Shown here piece by piece: positions 17,231 through 26,383 of a DNA stretch of 64,000 bases. Made by a program: the position numbers and the translations under genes. Positions within the stretch are counted from its first letter, which is position 1; each line of letters begins with the position of its first letter. This DNA is from Filimonas effusa (GTDB taxonomy: Bacteria > Bacteroidota > Bacteroidia > Chitinophagales > Chitinophagaceae). The notes beneath the pieces were generated by a model. That model did no database searches, had not been told where the DNA came from, and saw nothing but the letters and a program-made list of their open reading frames with translations. Where the stretch lies: the NCBI RefSeq assembly GCF_004118675.1, contig NZ_SDHZ01000002.1, positions 806,001-870,000 of the forward strand. Reading direction: 5' to 3'.

Positions 17231-18595
17231 ATGAAATACCATTTATTTACTTCCCGGAAGGCCAGGTGGCTTTTATTCATGCCATTGCTACTGCTATATC
17301 ATACAGTGCCTGCGCAGGATCTTAGTTTAAAAGATGCCTTACAATATGCATTACAGCACTACACCGCCGCGCGTAAGGCAAAGCTGGAGGTAGAGAACAG
17401 TGCATATAAGATACAGGAGACCAGAGCAGCTGCTTTGCCCGAGGTGAGCGCCAGCGGCGGTTTGACCTATAATCCTTTGTTACAGTTAAGTGCGATACCT
17501 GCGGAGTTATCGCCGACAGGGAGCGCCACACTGATTGCGTTTGGACAGAAGTGGAATTCGAATGCGGGTGTTAGTTTAAGCCAGAAGTTATTTGACCAAT
17601 CGGTATTTACGGGATTAAAAGCCACCAAGGCCACCAGGGAATATTACCTGTTAGCCCAGCAACAAACGGAGGAGCAGGTGCTGGAGCAAGTGGCCACCGC
17701 TTATTACCAGGTGCTGGCCCAGCGGCAAAAGGTTGCTGTAGTTGACAGCAATATCCGGACTACTACCGAGATGCAACGCATTATAAAGGGACAGTATGAA
17801 AGCGGTTTAGCGAAAAGGATCGATGCGGACCGTGTTGCTGTTAATCTCAACAATTTAAACAGCCAGCGGCGGCAATTACTTAGCGAGGTAAGTCTGAAAG
17901 AAAACCAGCTGAAGTTTTACATGGGTTTACCGATACAAACGCCGATCATTATTTCGCAGGATGCGTTAGTACATATTGTGCCCCGTGCTATTGCCGACGG
18001 CGACTCTGCGGTTGTAACGCAGCGCAGCGATTATCTTGTGTTGCTAAAGCAGGCGGAGTTACTAAAGTTCCAGAAGCAAGCGACAGAGGCGGCCTACTAC
18101 CCCAGCTTATCATTGGCGGGCAATTATAGTTATCAAAGACTTTCGAACAGTTTTCCTTTTGGCAAATCGGGGCCTTCTTCACCGGGCTGGTTTGATGTTG
18201 CTTCTGTTGGGTTAAACCTGAAGGTGCCTATTTTCAGTGGTGGCGGTAAAAAGGCCAAGGTGCGGCAGGCTGATATCGACGTCAGGAAATTACAGGAAGA
18301 CATCACAGATGTAAAGCAGTCGCTTAACCTGGCGTATGAGAATGCCAGGAGCCAGATCAACAACAGCATACTTACGCTAAATACGCAGGAGGCCAATGTG
18401 CAGCTGGCACAGGCGGTATTCAATGATACGCAGAACAATTATAACCAGGGGCTGGCCACTCTTACCGACCTGCTGGATGCCAGGAATGATCTAACAGAAG
18501 CGCAGAACAATTATACAGGCGCTTTGCTGGATTATAAGCTGGCTGAGATACAAATGATAAAATCAAAAGGACAAATCAAATCATTATTAAACTAA
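17231..18595 (+). CDS. TolC-family outer-membrane efflux protein
   Basis: From the ATG at 17231 (the longer frame begins with GTG at 17171) this is 454 residues. The signal peptide is ARWLLFMPLLLLYHTVPAQ, and the mature protein starts with LSLKDALQYALQHYTAARKA, the usual TolC beginning. Two long coiled-coil halves follow the family pattern, with internal repeats around NSAYKIQETRAAALPEVSASG and EAAYYPSLSLAGNYSY, and the end has FNDTQNNYNQGLATLTDLLDA. It forms the outer-membrane duct of the tripartite pump encoded with the adaptor 4 bases downstream and the RND permease after it. Confidence 0.95.
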   Translation: MKYHLFTSRKARWLLFMPLLLLYHTVPAQDLSLKDALQYALQHYTAARKAKLEVENSAYKIQETRAAALPEVSASGGLTYNPLLQLSAIPAELSPTGSATLIAFGQKWNSNAGVSLSQKLFDQSVFTGLKATKATREYYLLAQQQTEEQVLEQVATAYYQVLAQRQKVAVVDSNIRTTTEMQRIIKGQYESGLAKRIDADRVAVNLNNLNSQRRQLLSEVSLKENQLKFYMGLPIQTPIIISQDALVHIVPRAIADGDSAVVTQRSDYLVLLKQAELLKFQKQATEAAYYPSLSLAGNYSYQRLSNSFPFGKSGPSSPGWFDVASVGLNLKVPIFSGGGKKAKVRQADIDVRKLQEDITDVKQSLNLAYENARSQINNSILTLNTQEANVQLAQAVFNDTQNNYNQGLATLTDLLDARNDLTEAQNNYTGALLDYKLAEIQMIKSKGQIKSLLN

Positions 18596-18599
18596 TTAT

Positions 18600-19670
18600 A
18601 TGGGAAAGCCCTTAAGAATAATCGTAACAGTATTAGTAGTAATAGCCGTTATAGCGTTGATAGGCTGGGTACTCAGCAGTAACAAGAAAAAGAATGAGGC
18701 GCAAACTGCGGCGGTAGCGGAAACAAACAGCGCTGCCATTGCAGTAACTGTTGACACGGTAAAACGTACGCAGCTGGCGTTGAGCTTTGCTGCGAATGGC
18801 AATTTTATGGCTGCAAGCGAGATTAGTCTTGCCGCCGAAAAATCGGGCCGTGTTACCCGGATACTTGTTGATGAAGGCAGTTATGTAACGAAGGGGCAAT
18901 TGCTGGTAACGATAAAGATGAACCAGCTTTCTGTGGAGCTGGACAATGCGAAGGCCAGCTATGCCAATGCCCTTCGGGATAAAGAAAGATATGAGAATGC
19001 ATTTGCTACGGGTGGGGTTACACGCCAGCAGCTGGACCAGGCGATACTCACCCTTAAAAATGCGGAAGCCAAAGTACAGCAGGCGGCTATTTCGATTGAC
19101 GACGCCAATATACTGGCGCCATTCAACGGCGTTGTCAACAAACGTCATATAGAGCCGGGCGCTGTGCTTTCGCCAGGCACAGCGCTTTTTGACATTGTAG
19201 ATGTGTCGAAGTTAAAGCTACAGGTGCTGGTGAATGAAAGCCAGGTGGTGCTGCTGAAAAAGGGCGACAATGTTAAGATCAAGGCAAGTGTATTTCCAGA
19301 TAAGACGTTTGACGGCGTGATCAGCTTTATTGCTGCGAAGTCGGACGAGTCGCTCAATTTCACTGTTGAGCTGGAGGTAAAGAACCAGGGAGAGAACCTA
19401 CTCAAGGCTGGCATGTATGGCACTGCCTCTTTCGAGTTTCCTGCAACCGCTCCTGCGATCGCCATACCACGCAGCGCTTTTGTGGGCAGTGTAAGCAGCA
19501 ACCAGGTGTTTGTGCTGGACAAGGACAAAGCCCGGATAAGAAAGGTAACAGCAGGCCGTATTACCGGTGATGTTGTTGAAGTGCTGGACGGTTTATCGGA
19601 AGGTGAGGTTATCATCAGCAGCGGCCAGATAAATCTTGTAGACGGCAGCCAGGTTCAGACTGTCAAGTGA
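18600..19670 (+). CDS. RND efflux periplasmic adaptor (membrane fusion protein)
   Basis: A 356-residue adaptor with an N-terminal membrane anchor (IIVTVLVVIAVIALIGWVL), no lipobox cysteine. The lipoyl/hairpin region reads EISLAAEKSGRVTRILVDEG and SYVTKGQLLVTI, then a short alpha hairpin (VELDNAKASYANALRDKERYE), the second lipoyl half with ILAPFNGVVNKRHIEPGAV, and beta-barrel and membrane-proximal domains. It bridges the RND pump and the TolC channel. The start is 4 bases after the TolC stop, consistent with translational coupling. Confidence 0.96.
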   Translation: MGKPLRIIVTVLVVIAVIALIGWVLSSNKKKNEAQTAAVAETNSAAIAVTVDTVKRTQLALSFAANGNFMAASEISLAAEKSGRVTRILVDEGSYVTKGQLLVTIKMNQLSVELDNAKASYANALRDKERYENAFATGGVTRQQLDQAILTLKNAEAKVQQAAISIDDANILAPFNGVVNKRHIEPGAVLSPGTALFDIVDVSKLKLQVLVNESQVVLLKKGDNVKIKASVFPDKTFDGVISFIAAKSDESLNFTVELEVKNQGENLLKAGMYGTASFEFPATAPAIAIPRSAFVGSVSSNQVFVLDKDKARIRKVTAGRITGDVVEVLDGLSEGEVIISSGQINLVDGSQVQTVK

Positions 19671-19690
19671 TCACAGCATAAAAAGCAGCA

Positions 19691-22600
19691 ATGAAATTAG
19701 CAGAAATATCCATAAAACGCCCTACCCTGGTAATAGTACTGTTTACGGTACTTATAGGCGGGGGCATACTCAGTTATACTTCGCTCAATTATGAGTTGTT
19801 ACCCAAGTTTGCGCTTTCGACGATATCGATAAGTACGGTGTATCCGGGCGCTTCGCCCAGTGAGGTGGAGAATACGGTGACGCGTAAGATAGAAGATGCG
19901 GTATCTTCTATGGAGAACATTAAAAAACTGGAGGCGAAGTCTTTTGAAAGTTTATCAACGGTTACGATTACCCTGAATACCGGCGCTGATGCGGACTATG
20001 GTCTTAATGATGCACAGCGGAAGGTTAATGCGATACTCAAGGATCTGCCTGATGATGTAGATCCGCCTTCCCTGCAGAAGTTTTCGATCGACGACTTACC
20101 TATCATTACGTTATCGGCGTCGTCGTCTATGGAAGCGGGCGCTTTTTATGACCTGATGGATAAGCGCATAGGGCCTGCTATTTCGCGGGTACCGGGTGTT
20201 GCGCAGGTTAACCTTGTGGGTGGACAGGAAAGGGAGATACAGGTGAACCTGGATGCGGAGCGTTTACAGGGTTATCATCTTTCGGTAGCACAGGTACAAC
20301 AGGCGATACTCAGTTCCAATCTTGATTTCCCTACAGGTAGCGTACAAACGAGGGAGCAGGACATTCTTATCCGTTTAACGGGTAAATACCGGAATGTTGA
20401 AGAACTGCGTCAACTGGTTGTTGCTACCACCAATGGTGTAGCTGTACGTGTTGCGGATGTAGCTGATGTACAGGACACGCAAAAGGATGTAGAGAAGCTT
20501 GCACGGGTTGACCAGAAGAGCGCTATCGCGGTACAGATCACCAAACAAAGTGATGCCAATGCGGTTGCTGTGAGTGAAGCCGTACAGAAGATCGTTGCGC
20601 GGCTGGAGAAAGACTATGCCGTCAATCATGTTAAGCTGAGCTTTGCGAATGACAGTTCCACCTATACGCTGGAGTCGGCCGATGCGGTTATTCACGATCT
20701 TATACTGGCGGTGATACTGGTTGCTTTTGTGATGTTGTTTTTCCTGCATAGTATCCGTAACTCCCTGATCGTAATGGTATCTATTCCGGCTTCACTGATC
20801 GCTACTTTTATAGGGATGCAGTTACTGGGCTTTTCACTGAACCTGATGTCGCTGCTGGGTTTATCGCTGGTGGTAGGGATACTGGTGGATGACGCCATTG
20901 TGGTACTGGAGAATATTTACCGGCATATGGAAATGGGTAAGAACCGTGTAAGAGCTGCCTATGACGCTACGCGGGAAATAGGTTTCACGGTAACGGCCAT
21001 TACGCTGGTTATTGTGGTGGTGTTTCTGCCTATTGCCATTACCACGGGGCTTGTATCGGATATCTTAAGGGAGTTTTGTCTTGTGGTTGTTATCGCGACC
21101 TTGTTATCGTTATTGTCGTCGTTCACGATTGTGCCCTGGCTATCGTCGCGTTTTGGCAAGCTGGAGCATGTGAGCAACAAGACCCTTTTTGGAAGGCTCA
21201 TCCTTGGTTTTGAGAAGGGACTTGACAAGTTCACCAGTTTCATCACACGTTTACTCAACTGGTCGTTACGTCATAAGATCATTACGCTGGTGACGGTGCT
21301 GGCATTGCTGGTTTCTTCGTTCTTTTTACTGGGAGCGGGTTATATAGGCGCCGAGTTCTTTCCGAAGAGTGACAAGGGTGAATTCCTGGTGCAGATTGAG
21401 ATGCCGAAGGATATTGCGATCGAGCAAACGAACCAGATGGCCTTACGTGCGGAGCAGTTTCTGAAGAAGCAGAAAGAGGTTGTAAAGATCATTACCACTG
21501 TAGGCCAGGCGAGCGGTGATGTGGGCGCTTCGCAGTCGAGCGCTTATAAGGCGGAGCTGGATGTATTTCTTGTTCCCAAGTCGGAGCGTGAAGATGATTC
21601 GTACTTATATGCTGCGAAAATAAAAACGGCGTTACAAAAGGAGCTGGTTACTCCTAAAATAAAAACTGCGGCAGTAAACATATTGGGTACTGCGGAACAG
21701 GCGCCGCTTGCATTAGTTGTAATGGCTCCCACGCTTGATACTGCGATGGTATTTGCGGAGCAGGCGATGCAATCGCTGCGTTCCATCAAAGGCGCTACCG
21801 AGGTTAAGTTATCGGTAGAAGCGGGCAATCCCGAGATCAACGTAGAGGTGGACAGGGATAAGATGTCAGCGCTGGGGCTTACTTTACAGGAAGTAGGCAC
21901 TACGATGCAAACTGCTTTCAATGGTAATACCGATGGTAAGTTCCGGGCGGGAGAATACGAGTATGATATCAATATCCGTTTCAGCAGTTTCAACAGGGGT
22001 TCGGCAGAAGATGTGAACAACCTGCTATTTATCAATAGCCGCAAGGAGCAGATCAGGCTATCGCAGTTTGCAACGGTGAAGCAGTCGTCGGGTCCGAGCC
22101 AACTGGAAAGAAGAGATAAGAGTGTTTCTGTAACCGTGGAGGGGCAAACCGTTGGGCGTCCAACAGGTACGGTTCAGGCGGAATGGCAGGAAGCCATCAA
22201 CAAGCTGAAGCCTCCAACAGGCGTTACTTATGTGTGGGGTGGCGACCAGGAAAACCAGGGTGAGGGTTTTGGCACTTTAGGGATTGCGTTACTGGCTGCG
22301 ATCATACTGGTATACCTGATCATGGTGGCGTTGTATAACAGTTTTGCGTATCCCTTCGTGGTGTTGTTCTCTATTCCTTTATCGATCATAGGAGCTTTAC
22401 TGGCATTGGGTTTAACCAATAATACGCTGAACATATTCACCATATTGGGGCTGATCATGCTTATTGGTCTTGTTGCGAAGAATGCGATCATACTAGTAGA
22501 TTTCACCAACCAGCGAAAGGCTGAGGGTGAAAGCACCGAGCAGGCGCTGATACAGGCCAACCATGCGCGTTTGCGCCCGATATTGATGACTACCATCGCT

Positions 22601-22864
22601 ATGGTGATAGGTATGATCCCTATTGCGATAGCAAAGGGTGCGGGCGCTGAATGGAAGAACGGCCTGGCCTGGGTTGTCATTGGTGGTTTGATAAGTTCAT
22701 TGTTCCTGACATTGATAGTTGTGCCGGTGATGTATTCCATCATCGACAAGCTTAGTAATAAGTTCGCCAAAAAGGATAAGCAGTCGATAGATGCGCTTAT
22801 GACAGCCGACTACACGCCCACTGAGGTCGGCGAAGATGGCTTCTCACATTCTCATGTTCAATGA
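19691..22864 (+). CDS. RND-family efflux permease (AcrB/MexB-like)
   Basis: This 1057-residue permease has the usual RND length and twelve-helix plan. MKLAEISIKRPTLVIVLF is the first membrane helix; porter loops follow (TVYPGASPSEVENTVTRKIE), TM4 has the proton-relay aspartates in VGILVDDAIVVLENIYRHME, and the second half repeats the plan with LGLIMLIGLVAKNAIILVDF near the C-terminal third. It is the inner-membrane motor of the pump encoded with the adaptor and TolC. The sequence pattern is hydrophobic-compound (HAE1) like rather than metal (CusA) like, but the substrate cannot be read. A hairpin terminator follows at once. Confidence 0.96.
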   Translation: MKLAEISIKRPTLVIVLFTVLIGGGILSYTSLNYELLPKFALSTISISTVYPGASPSEVENTVTRKIEDAVSSMENIKKLEAKSFESLSTVTITLNTGADADYGLNDAQRKVNAILKDLPDDVDPPSLQKFSIDDLPIITLSASSSMEAGAFYDLMDKRIGPAISRVPGVAQVNLVGGQEREIQVNLDAERLQGYHLSVAQVQQAILSSNLDFPTGSVQTREQDILIRLTGKYRNVEELRQLVVATTNGVAVRVADVADVQDTQKDVEKLARVDQKSAIAVQITKQSDANAVAVSEAVQKIVARLEKDYAVNHVKLSFANDSSTYTLESADAVIHDLILAVILVAFVMLFFLHSIRNSLIVMVSIPASLIATFIGMQLLGFSLNLMSLLGLSLVVGILVDDAIVVLENIYRHMEMGKNRVRAAYDATREIGFTVTAITLVIVVVFLPIAITTGLVSDILREFCLVVVIATLLSLLSSFTIVPWLSSRFGKLEHVSNKTLFGRLILGFEKGLDKFTSFITRLLNWSLRHKIITLVTVLALLVSSFFLLGAGYIGAEFFPKSDKGEFLVQIEMPKDIAIEQTNQMALRAEQFLKKQKEVVKIITTVGQASGDVGASQSSAYKAELDVFLVPKSEREDDSYLYAAKIKTALQKELVTPKIKTAAVNILGTAEQAPLALVVMAPTLDTAMVFAEQAMQSLRSIKGATEVKLSVEAGNPEINVEVDRDKMSALGLTLQEVGTTMQTAFNGNTDGKFRAGEYEYDINIRFSSFNRGSAEDVNNLLFINSRKEQIRLSQFATVKQSSGPSQLERRDKSVSVTVEGQTVGRPTGTVQAEWQEAINKLKPPTGVTYVWGGDQENQGEGFGTLGIALLAAIILVYLIMVALYNSFAYPFVVLFSIPLSIIGALLALGLTNNTLNIFTILGLIMLIGLVAKNAIILVDFTNQRKAEGESTEQALIQANHARLRPILMTTIAMVIGMIPIAIAKGAGAEWKNGLAWVVIGGLISSLFLTLIVVPVMYSIIDKLSNKFAKKDKQSIDALMTADYTPTEVGEDGFSHSHVQ

Positions 22865-22871
22865 TGAATGC

Positions 22872-22904
22872 AACTCCCTGTGTTCAGCCATGGGGAGTTT
22901 TTTT
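22872..22904 (+). terminator. Terminator after the RND pump gene
   Basis: AACTCCC (22872-22878) pairs with GGGAGTT (22893-22899) followed by a run of T to 22904. It lies 8 bases past the pump stop, which argues that the TetR gene starts at 22925 rather than at the ATG at 22868 inside the hairpin. Confidence 0.75.
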
Positions 22905-22924
22905 ATTACCAGCAATTCTCGGCT

Positions 22925-23503
22925 ATGAACACATCTGAACAACTGCTGATAACCGGGCAAAAGCTGTTCGGTAAACTTGGAATAAAGGCGGTGACGGTAG
23001 ACGATCTATGCAACGATCTGCCTATTTCGAAGAAGACGTTTTACAAGTTATACGACGACAAGAAGGAGTTTGTGCTGGAAGTAATGCGCTATTCGATCAA
23101 GCAGCTTAAAAGAGAATTGATTGCATGCAGGAGGAACTGCGACAATGCGATAGAGATGTTGTTTGCGCAGCAGGATATTTTATCGGGATTCTATGAGATG
23201 CGGCCATTATTTGATCCTGAGTTCCTGGAGCTATGCCCGAAGGCTGTACGGCTTATCATTTCATTCCGGGAGGTATTTCTTGCTGCAGGCATCGAGCGGA
23301 ATTTGAGAGAAGGAGTAGCGGCAGGGCTTTACCAGGAAGCGTTTGATTTGAAGGAAGTGACGAAGGCCTTTTTGCTGCTGATAGATATACTGCTGCTGAC
23401 CAAGGGTCCGGACAAGGCAGCAGCAAAGGGGGCGCTGATGATATTTATCAATGGGATCACCACGTCTTGCGGGAGAGCGCTATTAATGCAGATCAGGGGA
23501 TAA
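22925..23503 (+). CDS. TetR/AcrR-family regulator
   Basis: About 192 residues from the ATG at 22925. The N-terminal HTH is clear: EQLLITGQKLFGKLGIKAVT, VDDLCNDLPISKKTFYKLYDDKKEFV, the standard TetR recognition-helix layout with K.T(F/L)Y..F..K. The rest is a helical ligand-binding domain with a cysteine/arginine-rich part (ELIACRRNCDNAIEML) and hydrophobic helices near the end. It follows the efflux operon in the same direction, separated by a terminator, and is the obvious candidate for its repressor, which is an inference from position. Confidence 0.9.
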   Translation: MNTSEQLLITGQKLFGKLGIKAVTVDDLCNDLPISKKTFYKLYDDKKEFVLEVMRYSIKQLKRELIACRRNCDNAIEMLFAQQDILSGFYEMRPLFDPEFLELCPKAVRLIISFREVFLAAGIERNLREGVAAGLYQEAFDLKEVTKAFLLLIDILLLTKGPDKAAAKGALMIFINGITTSCGRALLMQIRG

Positions 23504-23556
23504 AGGAAGTAAGCAGAAGAAGATGTTTTTAACACCAACCAATAACTACCATTCAA

Positions 23557-24573
23557 ATGAAAAAGAGCCGGCTACTGGTAACATTACTATTGTTTTCGGG
23601 GAGTTCGTTTGCGCAGAACATTTCTCCGAAAGTTATGCAGCATATGAAGGACTCCATTATACTGAGTCAGCTTCGCGCTGCCGCGTTGAAATACCCTATA
23701 TTAAGACAGGGATCGGTTTCAACGGAAGTGATCAGCAGAACCAAGATCAGTTCGCAACTTTACGGGGAAGATCTCTATGAGGGAGAGGCACAGATAACAA
23801 GAGTACGGGCTAATTTCAATTTACCTATTTACCGTAAGGGGAAACACCTGTTTTCCACTACTTTGAATTACCTGGGGCAGCAGTTTGACCTGAATAATGC
23901 CAACAGTTTAAACCCGCGGTTTCCTGCGGTGCAAAACACCGAAGTATATAAAACCACGCTTAACCTGATTGCCAGTTATAGCAGGAGCGACAGTATTTTT
24001 CACCGTCCTGTTAATTTCAGCGCGAGCGTTTCGGTGTTAACTGACGGGGAGTTTTCAAATGCACGGCTGAATTATCTCGGCGTCATCAATTTCCCGCTCA
24101 GGCGTACGGCTACTACAGCCTATTCGGTGGGGCTGATCGTAAACATCGATCCCTCCTCTCCTGTTCCTGTGTTTCCTATTTTCAATTACTGGCATCAATT
24201 TAAACGCCCGGAGATTGAATTATTCATTGACCTGCCATCGCGGATAGCGCTCAGGAAGCCGTTGAGGGGGAAGACGGCTGTATTGCTTGGATCTGAATTG
24301 GGAGGGAGTTTATCGTTCCTGAATATGAACAACAGTTACTTACCGAAGCGGACCATCTATACTACGCTGGAGATAAAAAGCGGGGCTACGTTCGAGTATT
24401 CTTTCAGCAAGTACCTGATGCTGGGTGTGAATGGCGGGATACTATCGACGGTGTCGTCGAGGCACCTGGAGAAGAGCGCCAAAATGAATGATTATTTCAT
24501 TAAGAATAGTATTCATTCTGCGCCTTACGTCAATGTTTCGCTATCGTTGTTGCCTGCTTTCCTGCATTTATAG
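23557..24573 (+). CDS. Predicted outer-membrane beta-barrel protein (DUF6268-like)
   Basis: A 338-residue protein with a signal peptide (MKKSRLLVTLLLFSGSSFAQ). The mature part is made of alternating polar and hydrophobic strands with aromatic girdle residues (EAQITRVRANFNLPIYRKGK; FSTTLNYLGQQFDL; AYSVGLIVNIDPSSPVPVFP; YLMLGVNGGILSTV), as in outer-membrane barrels, and ends in hydrophobic LSLLPAFLHL. The pattern reminds me of the DUF6268 family, but that is a memory match, not a search. It is 53 bases downstream of the TetR gene in the same direction. Confidence 0.7.
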   Translation: MKKSRLLVTLLLFSGSSFAQNISPKVMQHMKDSIILSQLRAAALKYPILRQGSVSTEVISRTKISSQLYGEDLYEGEAQITRVRANFNLPIYRKGKHLFSTTLNYLGQQFDLNNANSLNPRFPAVQNTEVYKTTLNLIASYSRSDSIFHRPVNFSASVSVLTDGEFSNARLNYLGVINFPLRRTATTAYSVGLIVNIDPSSPVPVFPIFNYWHQFKRPEIELFIDLPSRIALRKPLRGKTAVLLGSELGGSLSFLNMNNSYLPKRTIYTTLEIKSGATFEYSFSKYLMLGVNGGILSTVSSRHLEKSAKMNDYFIKNSIHSAPYVNVSLSLLPAFLHL

Positions 24574-24726
24574 GGGCTGGCGGCGGTTGTTATATTAAAT
24601 TTTCCGGCAACTGTTTTCATATGTGTTCACAATGAATCAGTTGCCATTTTCGTATTATCGGGGATCCTTTCAAATTAACAATGGAGTAACATTGCGATGC
24701 TACTTTACATGGCATAAAACTTAGCC

Positions 24727-25296
24727 ATGAAAATATCTACTGCCGGGGAAAAGGAATTACATTTTAAGGCAATTTACCTGGAGACATTTGAAAAATTAAA
24801 CAGGATATTGCTAAGTTCCCTCAAAAACGAATCGCTTGTTTATGATGCACTGCAGGAGGCTTATCTTCAGTTATGGTTAAAGTGGGATCGGCAAAGCCGG
24901 GAAGCAGATCATTATCCATTTCTTTATTTCTATGCGCGTAATTATGCGTTAAAGCAGATAGCCCGAGATATCAAGCGGGAGTTAATACAGCATGATATTT
25001 ACAAGGGTACGGATTCGAGCAATCTTGAGCGTGAGCTGGAGCGTAAGGAGTGGCGTTTGCAGTTAAGCCAGGTTATCAACAAGTTACCTGCGCGGCGTCG
25101 TGAGATCTATCGTTTATTCAAGGAGGAAGGGATGAGTTATCAATCGATTGGGGAGAAGCTGCATATATCGTCGAAGACTGTTGACAGTCAGTTAGCCAAG
25201 GCTGTGAAGACGATACGCAAGGAGATCAGTTCTGTTTATTGTTTACCTAAGCTTAGTGGGATTGGCTTTTTTTTATCAGTATTTTTAGAGTGGTAA
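24727..25296 (+). CDS. ECF sigma factor (FecI-like)
   Basis: This 189-residue protein has a sigma-70 region 2 (SLVYDALQEAYLQLWLKWDR, FLYFYARNYALKQIARD) and a region 4 with an HTH (LPARRREIYRLFKEEGMSYQ, SIGEKLHISSKTVDSQLAKA). The end is hydrophobic (IGFFLSVFLEW), seen in many Bacteroidota ECF factors. Its usual partner, a FecR anti-sigma gene, is not next to it but 6 kb away on the other strand, at the far end of the operon that converges on this gene. Two terminator hairpins separate the two transcription units. It probably drives that operon, but this is inference. Confidence 0.93.
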   Translation: MKISTAGEKELHFKAIYLETFEKLNRILLSSLKNESLVYDALQEAYLQLWLKWDRQSREADHYPFLYFYARNYALKQIARDIKRELIQHDIYKGTDSSNLERELERKEWRLQLSQVINKLPARRREIYRLFKEEGMSYQSIGEKLHISSKTVDSQLAKAVKTIRKEISSVYCLPKLSGIGFFLSVFLEW

Positions 25297-25378
25297 CAAT
25301 TTCTTTACAATAGTTTTTATTATTTTTACTATGAATTCGGCAGCGGCTAAAAAGCTGGTGTTTGAAAATCATAGTTAT

Positions 25379-25413
25379 AAAGGCTTATCTGCTGTCTGGA
25401 TAAGCCTTTTTTT
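25379..25413 (+). terminator. Terminator after the ECF sigma gene
   Basis: AAAGGCTTATC pairs with GATAAGCCTTT around a 9-base loop and is followed by a T-run to 25413. A 28-codon ATG frame at 25331 runs straight through this hairpin and is not considered real. Confidence 0.85.
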
Positions 25414-25417
25414 ATAG

Positions 25418-25461
25418 CCATCCCGGAAGCCATTCTATTTTATGGCACCGGGATGGTTTTT
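25418..25461. terminator. Second hairpin between the convergent sigma gene and lipoprotein operon
   Basis: CCATCCCGG (25418-25426) pairs with CCGGGATGG (25448-25456) and an inner GCCAT/ATGGC stem extends it; a T-run follows on the plus strand. It lies 22 bases past the stop of the minus-strand DUF4397-like gene. Confidence 0.75.
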
Positions 25462-25482
25462 ATGTTTGGGGGATTGGGATGG

Positions 25483-26304
25483 TTATTGGGCAGCGATGCG
25501 GTAGAAGATTGTTTTGGGCTGGCGGACCTTGTTGGTGGCGCTGGCGCCGGGTCCGATGCCCATAGAAAGAACGAGGTTGTTTGTCCATATAATAGAAGTA
25601 CCGGTCATGTTAGTTTGTATATATCCCATATTGTTCTGGCTTACGCTCATCACCTTTTCGTTTGAAGTTGCGTTATAACCTTCCAGGACGTAGCGTGTAT
25701 TTTTTGCACCTGCGGGTACCAGGCTGTTGGGATCGGGCAATTGAATATAATTGCTGAACTGTTGTTTGGAGACACCTGGCATTTTCTTTACCAGTGCGGT
25801 TTGGGTACCGCCGAGGGTGTAGTACACCAGGATATCGATGTTCATGACATCGGGCAATGTAGCATCGAGCGTTACGAAACGCACCAGAAGGCTGTCTTTG
25901 TCGGGTTTGTGCGAGAGGTCGTTATCGTTGAACAGGGCAGCGGTTCCTGTGTAGAGGAAGTTTGCCATTATAAATTCTTTACCGGGCTGGATATGGACAA
26001 CCGTATCTGTAATGGCCTGCTTACTATTTTCATTCACGAGTGAGATCTTATGTTCTCCGGCTTTGAGCAAGATAGCGTTTGCGGTACCTGGTTTTACGGG
26101 CGTTAATGTATCGCGGGTTTCGCCGTCGATCTTAACGAGTAAAGAGCCGGGAGCAGAGAATGTTGAAGTTGGGCTAAAGCTAACACTTCCGTATCCTACG
26201 CCAAGAAGATCTTCTCCTTTACTGCAGGAGGAAGACAATACGATCACAGCAGAGAGTTTTACTACAAGAATAACAAATGCGGAAGTAATGTTTAATGGTT
26301 TCAT
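25483..26304 (-). CDS. DUF4397-like secreted lipoprotein
   Basis: This 273-residue protein is probably a lipoprotein: the signal ends in IVLSSSCSKGED with a lipobox-like cysteine near residue 27. The body is beta-rich (VGYGSVSFSPTSTFSAPGS; LLVKIDGETRDTLTPVKPG; LLKAGEHKISLVNENS), with the pattern of DUF4397-type Ig-like domains. It is the last gene of the fecR / receptor / beta-helix operon and would be surface- or periplasm-exposed on the outer membrane. The family call is from memory of the pattern. A hairpin separates it from the gene upstream. Confidence 0.72.
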   Translation of the reverse strand: MKPLNITSAFVILVVKLSAVIVLSSSCSKGEDLLGVGYGSVSFSPTSTFSAPGSLLVKIDGETRDTLTPVKPGTANAILLKAGEHKISLVNENSKQAITDTVVHIQPGKEFIMANFLYTGTAALFNDNDLSHKPDKDSLLVRFVTLDATLPDVMNIDILVYYTLGGTQTALVKKMPGVSKQQFSNYIQLPDPNSLVPAGAKNTRYVLEGYNATSNEKVMSVSQNNMGYIQTNMTGTSIIWTNNLVLSMGIGPGASATNKVRQPKTIFYRIAAQ

Positions 26305-26316
26305 TTTTTTTAATAA

Positions 26317-26342
26317 GACCCGGAGCTACATAGCTCCGGGTC
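26317..26342. other. Intercistronic hairpin between beta-helix and DUF4397-like genes
   Basis: GACCCGGAGCTA pairs perfectly with TAGCTCCGGGTC (12 bp). A T-run follows on the plus strand, where no gene ends, but not on the minus strand, which is the transcribed one, so it looks like a transcript-processing or stability structure rather than a terminator. Confidence 0.75.
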
Positions 26343-26383
26343 ATTTTTTAATGATAGTCGAATATTGTTAACTTATACCATCC

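Noticed and set aside
22868-22924. Upstream ATG for the TetR regulator
   Set aside because: It lies inside the terminator hairpin of the pump gene; the family's N-terminus fits the ATG at 22925.
25331-25417. 28-codon ATG frame after the ECF sigma gene
   Set aside because: It reads through a terminator hairpin and its T-run, so it is a by-product of that structure.
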